Shown here piece after piece: positions 1 through 6,487 of a DNA stretch of 8,074 nt. The translations under genes were made by a program, and so were the position numbers. Position 1 is the first letter of the stretch, and the number at the start of each line of letters is the position of its first letter. The notes beneath the pieces are model-generated. The model was not told the DNA's origin. It saw nothing but the letters and a program-made list of their open reading frames with translations, and made no database searches. Source of the DNA: an uncultured Burkholderiaceae bacterium (GTDB lineage Bacteria; Pseudomonadota; Gammaproteobacteria; Burkholderiales; Burkholderiaceae); contig CALMPB010000208.1 of NCBI GenBank assembly GCA_937871985.1, forward strand, positions 1 through 8,074. The letters are read 5' to 3'.

Positions 1-945
1 GGCGTGGTGCGCGGCGCGATCAGCGTGGCGGGTCCCGCTTACCGGCTGACGCGCGCCCGGGTGGAATTGCTGGGGCCCGAAGTGGCGCAGGCCGCAAGAC
101 GCGTGGGCGCGCAGCTGGAAACCGTGAAGCCTGCCGCGGACGAGACCGCGGCAGCGCCGATCGCGGGACCTTGGGCCTTCCACGGGGCATATCCCCAATG
201 GAGCGAGGACCGGAAATGGTTGTGTTGGGCGGACGTGCTGGCCCCTTCGGTGCGGCGGCTCGACATGACCCGCCGGCCGGCGCGCGATGAGTTGGCGTAT
301 CGCCTGGGCAGCCCGATCAAAGGCCTGCTGTTGGGGGCGGCCGGTGTGTTGGTGGCCGGCGGCAACAGCGCGGTGCATATCGCGCCGGACGGCACGATCC
401 AGCCGCAGGCCTCGTGGCCTGGCGCAAACCTGCTGGCTTTGTGCCAAGGCGGCGAGGCCGGCGTCGCCTGGGCCGCGTTCGAGCAGGAGGCCGGCACGGG
501 CTGCGTCGTGGGCGCGCTTACCGTGTCCAATGGGCGCTTCGAGCCGCATTGGTCCATTGGCGAGCCCGTGCAGGCCCTGCAATGGTGCGCGAAGCAGAGT
601 GAGCTGTACGCGGTCACGCCGGAGTCCGGCGCCATCCTGATTCTGCAACCCGGCCACGGCGGTGTCAGGCGCCTGGCCAGCATGCCCAAAGGTTCCGGGC
701 TGCTCAGCGGCCTGGCGGTGGATGCCGATGGCGGCATCTGGACCGCGCTTTGCGACGGCTGGAGCGTGGTGCGCTTTACGCGCGACGGGATGCTGGACCG
801 GGTGGTGGGCTTGCCGGTGCCGTGCCCGACAGATCTGGCGACGGATGGCGCGCGCATGATCGTGACGACCGCAAGGCAGCAGGTCGCCCTGGATACCTTG
901 GCCAAAGCGCCGCTGTCCGGCTGCCTGTTCGAGTTTGCGCTGTAG
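1..945 (+). CDS. IclR-type regulator fused to an SMP-30/gluconolactonase-like propeller (5' partial)
   Basis: The frame is open through base 1, so the true start lies upstream; the GTG at base 4 is not a credible start. Residues 1-40 (AISVAGPAYRLT, then a helix ending RRVGAQL) match the usual end of an IclR effector-binding domain. A short Ala/Pro linker follows. From about residue 56 the protein resembles the SMP-30/gluconolactonase/LRE family: GAYPQW...LCWAD fits the first propeller strand (family GEGPvW...LyfvD), and SGLAVDADGGIWTAL fits the DGmavDaeGniWva strand. By eye the family metal ligands are replaced: Glu by Ala (bases 187-189), Asn by Gln (571-573), Asp by Ser (706-708). The R-x-N-D substrate motif is also not seen. 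I infer a DNA-binding regulator whose C-terminal propeller senses a lactone or sugar-like ligand without hydrolysing it. The N-terminal helix-turn-helix is outside the window. The gene ends in TAG. The domain calls are fairly secure; the sensor role is inference. Confidence 0.8.
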   Translation, partial: GVVRGAISVAGPAYRLTRARVELLGPEVAQAARRVGAQLETVKPAADETAAAPIAGPWAFHGAYPQWSEDRKWLCWADVLAPSVRRLDMTRRPARDELAYRLGSPIKGLLLGAAGVLVAGGNSAVHIAPDGTIQPQASWPGANLLALCQGGEAGVAWAAFEQEAGTGCVVGALTVSNGRFEPHWSIGEPVQALQWCAKQSELYAVTPESGAILILQPGHGGVRRLASMPKGSGLLSGLAVDADGGIWTALCDGWSVVRFTRDGMLDRVVGLPVPCPTDLATDGARMIVTTARQQVALDTLAKAPLSGCLFEFAL

Positions 946-978
946 ATCCGCCCGCGCTGCGCGGCATGCGAGGGGAGA

Positions 979-1006
979 TTGGTATTCTATTTTATGATGC
1001 AATAAT
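979..1006 (+). promoter_or_regulatory. Candidate sigma-70 promoter for the second IclR-family regulator
   Basis: TTGGTA (979-984) and AATAAT (1001-1006) are separated by 16 bases. A TGC immediately before the -10 gives an extended -10 match. The site lies in a short AT-rich patch in otherwise GC-rich DNA, between the stop of the fusion gene and the next gene. It predicts a transcript start near 1013 and a leader of roughly 98 bases to the ATG at 1111. This rests on motif match only. Confidence 0.45.
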
Positions 1007-1110
1007 CTTGTTTAACGAGAAATGGGGCGCTGTGACCGGCTCCATTGCCATCGGCGGTCTCGCCGCATGCCCCGATCCGTACCCAAGCCGCCGCAAGGAT
1101 TTCCGAAGAA

Positions 1111-1902
1111 ATGGCCAGCCGTTCCCCGTCCGCCAAAAGCGCTACAGGCGAAGCTTCCGTGCTCAAGCGTGTGGGGGTCATCCTCGATCTGATGACCGAA
1201 GACGCTTCGTCGATCACCGTCACCGATGTCGAAGCTGCACTGCAGGTCAGTCCGGCCACGGCATATCGCTATCTCAGCGAACTATGCGAGATCGGGCTCC
1301 TGCATCGCGTCTCCGGCGTCTATGCTCCGGGTCCCAAGGTCCTCGAACTCGAATACCTGATACGCAAGTTCGATCCCATACTTCGCGTGACCGGCGAACT
1401 CATGACGGAATTGTCGGCCAAGACGGGTTGCCATGTGCTGCTTTCCCGCCTGTATGGCCAGGGCCTGGTGAACGTGTTCTATGCAAAGGCTCCGGCCTTG
1501 CCTGACATCCCGTTCATTCCGGGAAGGCGGCTGCCGGTGTTCAGGGGCTCCCAATCGCGCGCGGTGCTGCCATGGATGGACCGCCGCAAGCTCAAGCGGA
1601 TTTTCGAGGCGCATCCGGACGATCCATGGCGCAACAAGATCGGCGAGACCTGGGAGCAATTCGCCGCGGCGAACAGCGCGGTGAAACGCGCCGGGTACTA
1701 CATCTCGCGCAACGAGCTGGCTGAAGAAACCGTCGGCATCGCTGCTCCGGTCTTTGACGAAACCGGCGAACCGCTGGGCGCGCTGACCTTGACGTTTCGT
1801 TCCTCGGATCCGCCCTGGATGGGCGAAGAGCTGCTGATCGGCATCGTCGTCAAGAATGCCGGACTCATATCGCAGCGCGTGGCGGCTGGCGATTTGCGCT
1901 GA
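1111..1902 (+). CDS. IclR-family transcriptional regulator
   Basis: This 263-residue cytoplasmic DNA-binding protein has the usual IclR architecture. An N-terminal winged helix-turn-helix spans about residues 15-83; VTDVEAALQVSPATAYRYL (37-55) is the HTH with its recognition helix, and GLLHRVSGVYAPG is the wing. A C-terminal GAF-like effector-binding domain follows (about 95-260) and contains the family-typical GYYISRNELAEETVGIAAPVFDE stretch and a GEPLGALTLTF strand. I chose the ATG at 1111 because AAGGA lies at 1095-1099 and the length then fits the family. An in-frame TTG at 1045 would add 22 residues of low-complexity leader and has no clear ribosome binding site. The gene precedes the transporter operon in the same direction but is separated from it by a terminator and a new promoter, so it is the obvious candidate local regulator. 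IclR proteins may activate or repress; which applies here cannot be read from the sequence, and the effector is unknown. Confidence 0.9.
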   Translation: MASRSPSAKSATGEASVLKRVGVILDLMTEDASSITVTDVEAALQVSPATAYRYLSELCEIGLLHRVSGVYAPGPKVLELEYLIRKFDPILRVTGELMTELSAKTGCHVLLSRLYGQGLVNVFYAKAPALPDIPFIPGRRLPVFRGSQSRAVLPWMDRRKLKRIFEAHPDDPWRNKIGETWEQFAAANSAVKRAGYYISRNELAEETVGIAAPVFDETGEPLGALTLTFRSSDPPWMGEELLIGIVVKNAGLISQRVAAGDLR

Positions 1903-1914
1903 GCCGCTGCCTAC

Positions 1915-1941
1915 GCCCGGCGGCCGTCTGATGCCGCCAGG
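1915..1941 (+). other. GC-rich hairpin just after the regulator gene
   Basis: GGCGGC (1919-1924) pairs with GCCGCC (1933-1938) around an 8-base loop. Outside an apposed C/A mismatch, two further C-G pairs extend the stem. It begins about 13 bases after the regulator stop codon. No T-run follows, so it is not a terminator on its own; it may protect the mRNA 3' end or simply reflect GC-rich sequence. Confidence 0.4.
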
Positions 1942-1962
1942 GCCTCCGAACCTGCGCCGTTC

Positions 1963-1978
1963 GCGTCCGAGCGGACGC
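1963..1978 (+). other. Short perfect hairpin with tetraloop
   Basis: GCGTCC (1963-1968) and GGACGC (1973-1978) form a perfect 6-bp stem around a GAGC loop. A pyrimidine-rich stretch with TTTTT at 1994-1998 follows, but it starts too far from the stem for a classical terminator. It may assist the stronger terminator downstream. Confidence 0.35.
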
Positions 1979-2011
1979 TGATCTCTTCCTTCCTTTTTCA
2001 TACCGCGCCAG

Positions 2012-2043
2012 TCCGGCCCCGGCGACCACCCGGGCCGGGTTTT
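2012..2043 (+). terminator. Rho-independent terminator of the IclR regulator gene
   Basis: CCGGCCC (2013-2019) pairs perfectly with GGGCCGG (2032-2038) around a 12-base loop, plus a T-G wobble at the base. TTTT (2040-2043) follows directly. The site is about 110 bases after the regulator stop and upstream of the operon promoter, so it should separate the two transcription units. Confidence 0.7.
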
Positions 2044-2121
2044 GCTGCGCGCGCGGATGCCGTCTTGCGGCTGAATACCGCGGGATCAGGGGTTTGTACC
2101 GATTTACATGCAGTCTATGCT

Positions 2122-2150
2122 TGATATAGCAAAATTATCATATATTGATA
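2122..2150 (+). promoter_or_regulatory. Candidate IclR-type operator: three TGATA/TATCA half-sites
   Basis: TGATA (2122-2126), TATCA (2136-2140) and TGATA (2146-2150) make two overlapping inverted repeats sharing the middle half-site. The tighter one, TATCATATATTGATA, is a 15-base palindrome, the size commonly reported for IclR-family operators. It ends three bases before the -35 element, a position suited to activation or to blocking RNA polymerase. AT-rich DNA yields such repeats easily, so this remains a candidate. Confidence 0.45.
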
Positions 2151-2153
2151 GTA

Positions 2154-2182
2154 TTGACTTATAAAATCCGTCTAAATAAACT
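2154..2182 (+). promoter_or_regulatory. Candidate sigma-70 promoter of the transporter/dehydrogenase operon
   Basis: TTGACT (2154-2159, five of six consensus bases) is followed after 17 bases by TAAACT (2177-2182, four of six). It predicts a transcript start near 2189 and a leader of about 84 bases. The strong -35, weak -10 and adjacent palindrome would fit a regulated promoter. Confidence 0.55.
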
Positions 2183-2260
2183 TAATTCTTGAATGATGAG
2201 AGTTAGGTTTTAAAACAAAGGTCAGCGGAACGGGGCGCATCCCTCGGACCCGCCCACGAC

Positions 2261-2275
2261 GGAGACACTGGATTG
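2261..2275 (+). promoter_or_regulatory. Ribosome binding site deciding a TTG start
   Basis: GGAGA at 2261-2265 lies seven bases before TTG at 2273. Starting here gives a complete signal peptide, while the next in-frame ATG (the Met of KIAMIE) lies inside the mature domain. The TTG is therefore the real start. Confidence 0.75.
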
Positions 2276-3508
2276 AAAGCCAAGCACCTAGTTCCGGCCA
2301 TATTGCTTTCGGCGCTGGCCCCGCTGAGCCAGGCAGAGCCCCTGAAGATCGCCATGATCGAAGCCCTGTCCGGGCCCACGGCGCAAACCGGCATCGCCTT
2401 TAACGAAGGACTGCGCTACGGCGTGATGAAGCTCAATGAGGCCGGCGGCTTCAACGGCGAGAAGATCCAGGTGATCGAGTACGACAATCTGGGAGGCCCT
2501 CCGGGGGCATCGGAAAAGCTGCGGGCCGCAATCGCCGAAGGCGTGCGAATCGTGACTTCCGCGGGGTCGTCCGCCGCCGCCGCCCAGTTGAGCGAGGACG
2601 TCCGCAAGTACAACCTGCGCAACCCCGGCAAGGAAATCATCTACTGGAACATCGGCTCAGAGGCTTTCGAACTGACCGCCGACAAGTGCCATTTCTGGTT
2701 CTTCCGCATGGCGACGAACCCCTATATCCGCGTCAACGCCCTGGTCAAGACGATGAAGGAAACGGGGGTGCTGGGCGACAAGGTGTATTCGATCAATCAG
2801 AACTACACCTATGGGCACGAGCATCAAGCGGCGCAGGCGGCGGCCGTGGCCAAGGCCGGCAGCAAGATCGTCGAGGCGACGCTGCACGACACGAACAAGA
2901 TTCAGGACTTCTCTCCCTACGTGGCCAAGATCAAGGCCTCGGGAGCCACCACCGTACTGACCGGCAACTGGGCGAACGACATCATTCTGCTGTTGAAGGC
3001 GACAGGCGACGCAGGCTTGAAGGTGCAGTTCGGCAATACCTCGCTGGATACGCCGGGAGTCTTGAGCAACGCTGGCGCGTCGGCGCTGGGCGCCTACCTG
3101 GTCAAGCCCTACAACCTGGAGGCGGGCGGCGATAAGGGCAGGGAGTTCATCGAGGATTTCAAGGCCAGGATCGGACACTACCCGTATTCCGAGGAGCCCA
3201 CTTCGGCATTCGCCACGCTGCAACTCGGCGCGGCGCTGAAGACCCTGGACTTTCAGGGCGGCCCGATCAATCCGACCAAGCTGGCGCTCGCGCTCGAGTC
3301 CGCGACCTATGAGGCGCCGACTGGAACCTGGTCGTTCCGCAAGGAAGACCACCAGGGCACGTTCCCCATCACGATCAGCGAAGTCAGCAAATCCGCGGCC
3401 TTCAAGGCCGATGGCACCGACATGGGCTTCAAGCTCGTCAAGGTGGTGCCGCCCGCGGAAGCGGCGGCGCCGGTGTCGTCCACCTGCAAGATGCGCAGGC
3501 CGGGCTGA
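2273..3508 (+). CDS. Periplasmic substrate-binding protein of a Liv-type (HAAT family) ABC importer
   Basis: This 411-residue protein should bind the solute in the periplasm and deliver it to the permease pair encoded downstream. It starts at a TTG with a good ribosome binding site. A Sec signal peptide (basic KAKH, then a hydrophobic stretch) has a likely cleavage site after SQA (21|22), and no lipobox Cys, so it should be soluble. The mature protein is a type 1 periplasmic binding fold (LivJ-like, Peripla_BP_6). The first strand is KIAMIEALSGPTAQTG (about 25-40), ASEKL-AAIAEGVRIVTSAGSS is the usual ligand-loop region (about 80-102), and NYTYGHE is the hinge-region motif. It has exactly two cysteines, C139 and C405, the second in the C-terminal tail TCKMRRPG. 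The fold class does not identify the ligand: relatives bind branched-chain amino acids, amides, aromatic acids or other organic compounds. It is the first gene of the operon and is followed by a strong intercistronic hairpin. Confidence 0.92.
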   Translation: MKAKHLVPAILLSALAPLSQAEPLKIAMIEALSGPTAQTGIAFNEGLRYGVMKLNEAGGFNGEKIQVIEYDNLGGPPGASEKLRAAIAEGVRIVTSAGSSAAAAQLSEDVRKYNLRNPGKEIIYWNIGSEAFELTADKCHFWFFRMATNPYIRVNALVKTMKETGVLGDKVYSINQNYTYGHEHQAAQAAAVAKAGSKIVEATLHDTNKIQDFSPYVAKIKASGATTVLTGNWANDIILLLKATGDAGLKVQFGNTSLDTPGVLSNAGASALGAYLVKPYNLEAGGDKGREFIEDFKARIGHYPYSEEPTSAFATLQLGAALKTLDFQGGPINPTKLALALESATYEAPTGTWSFRKEDHQGTFPITISEVSKSAAFKADGTDMGFKLVKVVPPAEAAAPVSSTCKMRRPG

Positions 3509-3521
3509 TTGGAGCGATTTC

Positions 3522-3556
3522 GCCCGCGCCGCAATAACGTGGTCTCGCGGCGGGGC
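3522..3556 (+). other. Strong intercistronic hairpin between binding-protein and permease genes
   Basis: GCCC (3522-3525) plus CGCCGC (3527-3532) pair with GCGGCG (3547-3552) plus GGGC (3553-3556): ten base pairs, one bulged G, 14-base loop. No T-run follows. It ends four bases before the GAGGA ribosome binding site (3560-3564) of the next gene. Such structures between binding-protein and permease genes commonly protect the upstream mRNA and lower downstream expression; that role is inferred here. Confidence 0.55.
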
Positions 3557-3570
3557 GATGAGGATTACTC

Positions 3571-4515
3571 ATGGAATTCATCACCATATCTGCGTTGAAC
3601 GGCCTGATCTATGGCCTGTTGCTCTTTGCGGTATCAGCGGGCTTGACGCTGATCTTCGGGATGATGGGCGTCATCAATTTCGCGCACGCCTCCTTCTACA
3701 TGCTTGGCGCGTACTTCGCGTACAGCCTGTCCGGCATCGTGGGCTTCTGGCTTGCGTTGCTGATCGCGCCGATCATCGTCGCGCTGATCGGCGTGTTCGT
3801 CGAACGGTTCATGTTGCGCCGGGTGCATGCCTACGGCCACGCCCATGAATTGCTGCTGACGTTCGGCCTGGCCTTTGTCTTCGACGAACTCATCAAAATG
3901 TTCTTCGGCAACTACGCGGTGACGTTCCGTCCGCCGCCCGAGTTGCGCTTCGCCGCGTTCACTCTGTTTGGCACGGATTACCCGTTCTACCGGCTGTTTG
4001 TCGGCATGACCGCGTTGCTGCTGTTCGCCATTCTCTATCTGATCCTCAAGAAGACGCGCACAGGCATCGTCGTGCGGGCGGCCGTGAGGCTGCCCGCCAT
4101 GGTGGCGGCCCTGGGCCATAACGTGCCGCTGGTGTTCATGGGCGTGTTCGGCCTCGGCGCCTGGATGGCCGGGCTGGCGGGCGCAGTCGGCGGGGCCTTG
4201 CTCACCACCAATCCCAACATGGCGCATGAACTGGGAGTCATCGTGTTCGTGGTCGTGGTGGTGGGGGGGCTGGGTTCGCTCGAAGGGGCGCTGATCGCTT
4301 CGCTGTTGATAGGACTGCTGACCTCCTTCTCGGTCGGACTGGATTTCTCGCTGGCGGATATGGCGGGGTGGGTCGGCCTGGGAGGCTCCTGGGCGGGCGA
4401 GCCGGGCGGCCTGCTGACCACCAAGATATCGACCTTCTCGGCGGCAATGCCGGTATTGGCGATGCTGCTGGTCCTGATGACGCGCCCCGCGGGTCTGATG
4501 GGGGAGAAGAATTGA
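3571..4515 (+). CDS. LivH-type inner-membrane permease of the ABC importer
   Basis: This 314-residue integral membrane protein forms one half of the translocation channel. It starts at ATG with GAGGA six bases upstream. It is a LivH/BPD_transp_2 family protein with many hydrophobic segments. Family hallmarks are GLIYGLLLFAVSAGLTLIFG and the conserved INFAHASFYMLGAY near the N-terminus, the cytoplasmic coupling region RTGIVVRAAV...MVAALGHN that contacts the ATPases, the VVGGLGSLEGALIASLLIG helix, and an RPAGLMG ending. Between the last two helices (about residues 258-288) it carries roughly 30 residues rich in Gly and Trp (AGWVGLGGSWAGEPGGLL), longer than the simple loop of standard LivH proteins. 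A run of seven G lies at 4263-4269 without disrupting the frame. Its stop codon shares one base with the start of the next gene, implying translational coupling and balanced expression of the two permeases. Confidence 0.92.
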   Translation: MEFITISALNGLIYGLLLFAVSAGLTLIFGMMGVINFAHASFYMLGAYFAYSLSGIVGFWLALLIAPIIVALIGVFVERFMLRRVHAYGHAHELLLTFGLAFVFDELIKMFFGNYAVTFRPPPELRFAAFTLFGTDYPFYRLFVGMTALLLFAILYLILKKTRTGIVVRAAVRLPAMVAALGHNVPLVFMGVFGLGAWMAGLAGAVGGALLTTNPNMAHELGVIVFVVVVVGGLGSLEGALIASLLIGLLTSFSVGLDFSLADMAGWVGLGGSWAGEPGGLLTTKISTFSAAMPVLAMLLVLMTRPAGLMGEKN

Positions 4516-5738
4516 TGAACCGGAACAAGATAATCCTGTTGGCGTTGGCGGCGATTGCCGCGTTCGCTCTGGTGCCGAGCTTTCTGCCTCCGGACAAAGT
4601 GAGCGCAGTGACGCAGATGCTGATCGCGGCGCTGTTTGCGCTGGCCTTCAGTCTCCTGGTGGGACAGGGAGGGATGCTCTCGTTCGGGCATGCCGCCTAT
4701 TTCGCCATCGGCTGCTTTGCCACCGTCCATGCGATGAATGCCGCCGAGGCGGGTTTGCTGCCATTGCCTACGCCTCTCATGCCCTTGGCCGGGGGACTGG
4801 CGGCGCTCGCCGCCGGCGTGGTGGCGGGATTCTTCGCGACCTTGCGCAGCGGCGTGTATTTTTCGATGGTCACGCTGGCCATCGCGGAACTGCTCTATGC
4901 CGTGGCGCCCAACCTGCAGAGCCTGTTTGGCGGAGAAGGCGGCTTGTCCTCGATGAGATTGCCCTGGGCGGGCATAGGCTTCGACCAGGAAGCGCATGTG
5001 TACTACCTGGTGCTGGCCTGGTTTGCGCTGTCGGCGCTGCTGATGTACCTGTACACCAGGACCCTGTTCGGCAGGTTGACCGTGGCGCTGCGTGAAAACG
5101 AGCGGCGCGTGGCATTCCTGGGCTACGGCACGCACATGACCAAGCTGGTTGTGTTTGCGATCTCCAGCATGTTCGCCGGCATCGCGGGCGGCCTGCTGGC
5201 CATTGCCAACGAGAACGCCAACTACATCCTGTTCAGCCTTGGAAATTCCGCGAATGTGGTGCTCTACAGCTACATCGGCGGCACGGGCTCCTTTTTCGGT
5301 CCGGCCATCGGCGCGGGCCTGATGAGCCTGCTCGGCCAGCAGCTTTCGGATTCGACGCGCATATGGCTGCTGTACCAGGGCCTGGCCTTCGTGCTGGTCA
5401 TGATGTACATGCCCCGCGGCATCGTGCCTGCGTTCGTCCAATGGCTGCGGCGCAGGAACGCCATGGGCCGCTCGGACGCCTGGAAAGAGGGCGTGAGCCT
5501 GATCGCGGTGACGGGTATGGCGGCCGCCGCGGCCTGGCTGCTGGAATTGGCGAGCGCGGTGTTTTCGCGCGAATACCAGGCGCAGCTGGGGCCGGACGGC
5601 GCATGGCCGGCTTTATCGGTAATGGGAGTCCCGGTCGTGCCTTCCGCGCCCTGGATATTGCTGGCGCCGGCCGCCGTGCTGGCTCTGGGCGGGTTGTGGT
5701 TGCGGGCGCGGGCTTCCCGACTCGAGGAGGCGGCGTGA
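4515..5738 (+). CDS. LivM-type inner-membrane permease with a C-terminal extension
   Basis: This 407-residue protein is the second channel subunit. I chose the ATG at 4515, which overlaps the previous stop (TGATG) and has a purine-rich GGGGGAGAAG just upstream; longer in-frame starts would lie inside the preceding gene. It has LivM family features: hydrophobic N-terminus, LVGQGGMLSFGHAAYFAIGCF (about 48-68), GGEGGLSSMRLPW, the coupling region FGRLTVALRENERRVAFLGY, YIGGTGSFFGPAIGAG, and MPRGI (299-303), near which ordinary LivM proteins end. About 100 more residues follow: a basic, charged stretch (QWLRRRNAMGRSDAWKEG), a hydrophobic segment (about 328-350), a Gly/Pro-rich loop and a second hydrophobic segment (about 379-397) ending in RARASRLEEAA. 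This predicts two additional membrane helices. The family call is secure; the role of the extension is unknown. Confidence 0.9.
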   Translation: MNRNKIILLALAAIAAFALVPSFLPPDKVSAVTQMLIAALFALAFSLLVGQGGMLSFGHAAYFAIGCFATVHAMNAAEAGLLPLPTPLMPLAGGLAALAAGVVAGFFATLRSGVYFSMVTLAIAELLYAVAPNLQSLFGGEGGLSSMRLPWAGIGFDQEAHVYYLVLAWFALSALLMYLYTRTLFGRLTVALRENERRVAFLGYGTHMTKLVVFAISSMFAGIAGGLLAIANENANYILFSLGNSANVVLYSYIGGTGSFFGPAIGAGLMSLLGQQLSDSTRIWLLYQGLAFVLVMMYMPRGIVPAFVQWLRRRNAMGRSDAWKEGVSLIAVTGMAAAAAWLLELASAVFSREYQAQLGPDGAWPALSVMGVPVVPSAPWILLAPAAVLALGGLWLRARASRLEEAA

Positions 5739-6487
5739 TGAGCGACGCATTGAAGATCCAGGGGCTGCGAAAATCGTTCGGCGGCACGGCCATTATCCGC
5801 GACCTGTCGCTGGCGGTGCGAGCGGGCGAGCGCCATGCGATCCTGGGGCCGAATGGCGCCGGCAAGTCCACCATGTTTCACCTGATCACCGGCCTGCTGC
5901 AGCCCAGCGGGGGAAGCATCCTGCTCAATGACCGGGAAATTGCCGGCCTGGCGCCGCACAGGATCAACCGGCTGGGACTGGCGCGCTCGTTTCAGATAAC
6001 CAGCATTTTTCCCCAGCTCAGCGTATTCGAGAACCTGCGCATCTGCACGATGGCCCGCCATGGAAACCGCTACGCGCTGTTCCGCATGGCCAGCCGGCAG
6101 CGGGCGGTGAATCGCGACGCGGAGGAGCTGCTGGAGCTCACGAGGCTGAACGCCCTGCGAGACCGGATGGCGGGGGACCTGACCTATTCCGAACAGCGCG
6201 CGCTGGAAATCGGCATGGCGCTCGGGCCGGGAGGCAACGTGATCCTGCTTGACGAGCCCACGGCGGGCATGTCCAACGACGAGTCCATGTACATCGTCGA
6301 TCTGGTGCGCAGCGTAACGGAAGGCAAGACCTTGGTGGTCATCGAGCACGACATGGACGTGGTGTTTTCCCTGGCCGACCGGATTTCCGTGCTGGTGTAC
6401 GGGCAGATCATCGCCACCGACACCCCGGAGGCCATACGCCAGAACCGGCAGGTGCAGGAAGCCTATTTGGGAGAGGTGCTGGAATGA
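5738..6487 (+). CDS. LivG-type ATP-binding subunit of the ABC importer
   Basis: This 249-residue cytoplasmic ATPase drives transport. Its ATG shares one base with the preceding TGA, with GAGGAGG at 5724-5730 as ribosome binding site. In order: Walker A GPNGAGKS (37-44, Lys43), Q-loop Gln86 in ARSFQITSIF, signature LTYSEQ (148-153), Walker B VILLDEP (168-174, Asp172 and catalytic Glu173), and switch His204 in VIEHDMD. The C-terminal QVQEAYLGEVLE is the usual LivG ending. The signature is atypical: residue 151 is Ser where the LSYGEQ/LSGGQ motif has its conserved Gly. All residues of its own nucleotide site are intact, so this subunit probably supplies the active ATP-hydrolysis site together with the LivF signature. 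It overlaps the LivF gene by four bases (ATGA). Confidence 0.92.
   Translation: MSDALKIQGLRKSFGGTAIIRDLSLAVRAGERHAILGPNGAGKSTMFHLITGLLQPSGGSILLNDREIAGLAPHRINRLGLARSFQITSIFPQLSVFENLRICTMARHGNRYALFRMASRQRAVNRDAEELLELTRLNALRDRMAGDLTYSEQRALEIGMALGPGGNVILLDEPTAGMSNDESMYIVDLVRSVTEGKTLVVIEHDMDVVFSLADRISVLVYGQIIATDTPEAIRQNRQVQEAYLGEVLE

Larger units (their letters stand above)
2044..2272 (+). promoter_or_regulatory. Regulatory intergenic region upstream of the transporter operon
   Basis: No gene is visible here. After a GC-rich start, bases 2100-2220 are strikingly AT-rich compared with everything around them. The block contains the half-sites, the promoter and a GTTTTAAAAC perfect palindrome (2207-2216) that falls within the predicted 5' untranslated leader. 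A binding site for a regulator such as the adjacent IclR protein is expected in this stretch. Confidence 0.6.

Noticed and set aside
39..905. 288-codon minus-strand frame opposite the fusion gene
   Set aside because: The plus-strand frame carries clear IclR and SMP-30 motifs, while the antisense translation is Arg/Ser/Pro-rich without recognisable motifs.
4..945. GTG at base 4 as the true start of the first gene
   Set aside because: The codon before it is also open, and the first residues align inside an IclR C-terminal domain, so the gene clearly begins upstream of the window.
952..964. Perfect palindrome CCGCGCTGCGCGG after the fusion gene, considered as a terminator
   Set aside because: The possible stem is only about four pairs around a five-base loop and no T-run follows.
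1045..1110. TTG at 1045 as the start of the second IclR regulator
   Set aside because: No clear ribosome binding site. It adds a non-conserved leader, and the ATG at 1111 has AAGGA upstream and gives the normal family length.
750..1505. 251-codon plus-strand frame bridging the fusion gene and the IclR gene
   Set aside because: It is out of frame with both recognised genes, has low-complexity Arg-rich sequence and no domain; it is a shadow frame.
4263..4269. Run of seven G in the LivH-type gene, considered as a phase-variation tract
   Set aside because: The run is short, the frame is intact, and Gly/Val codons in GC-rich DNA produce such runs by chance. Nothing else suggests phase variation.
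4035..5441. Long open frame on the minus strand (468 codons), with similar ones at 5270-6349 and 6843-7814
   Set aside because: They lie opposite strongly recognised transporter genes. Their translations are rich in Arg, His, Gln and Pro with no domain signature, as expected of antisense frames in GC-rich DNA.
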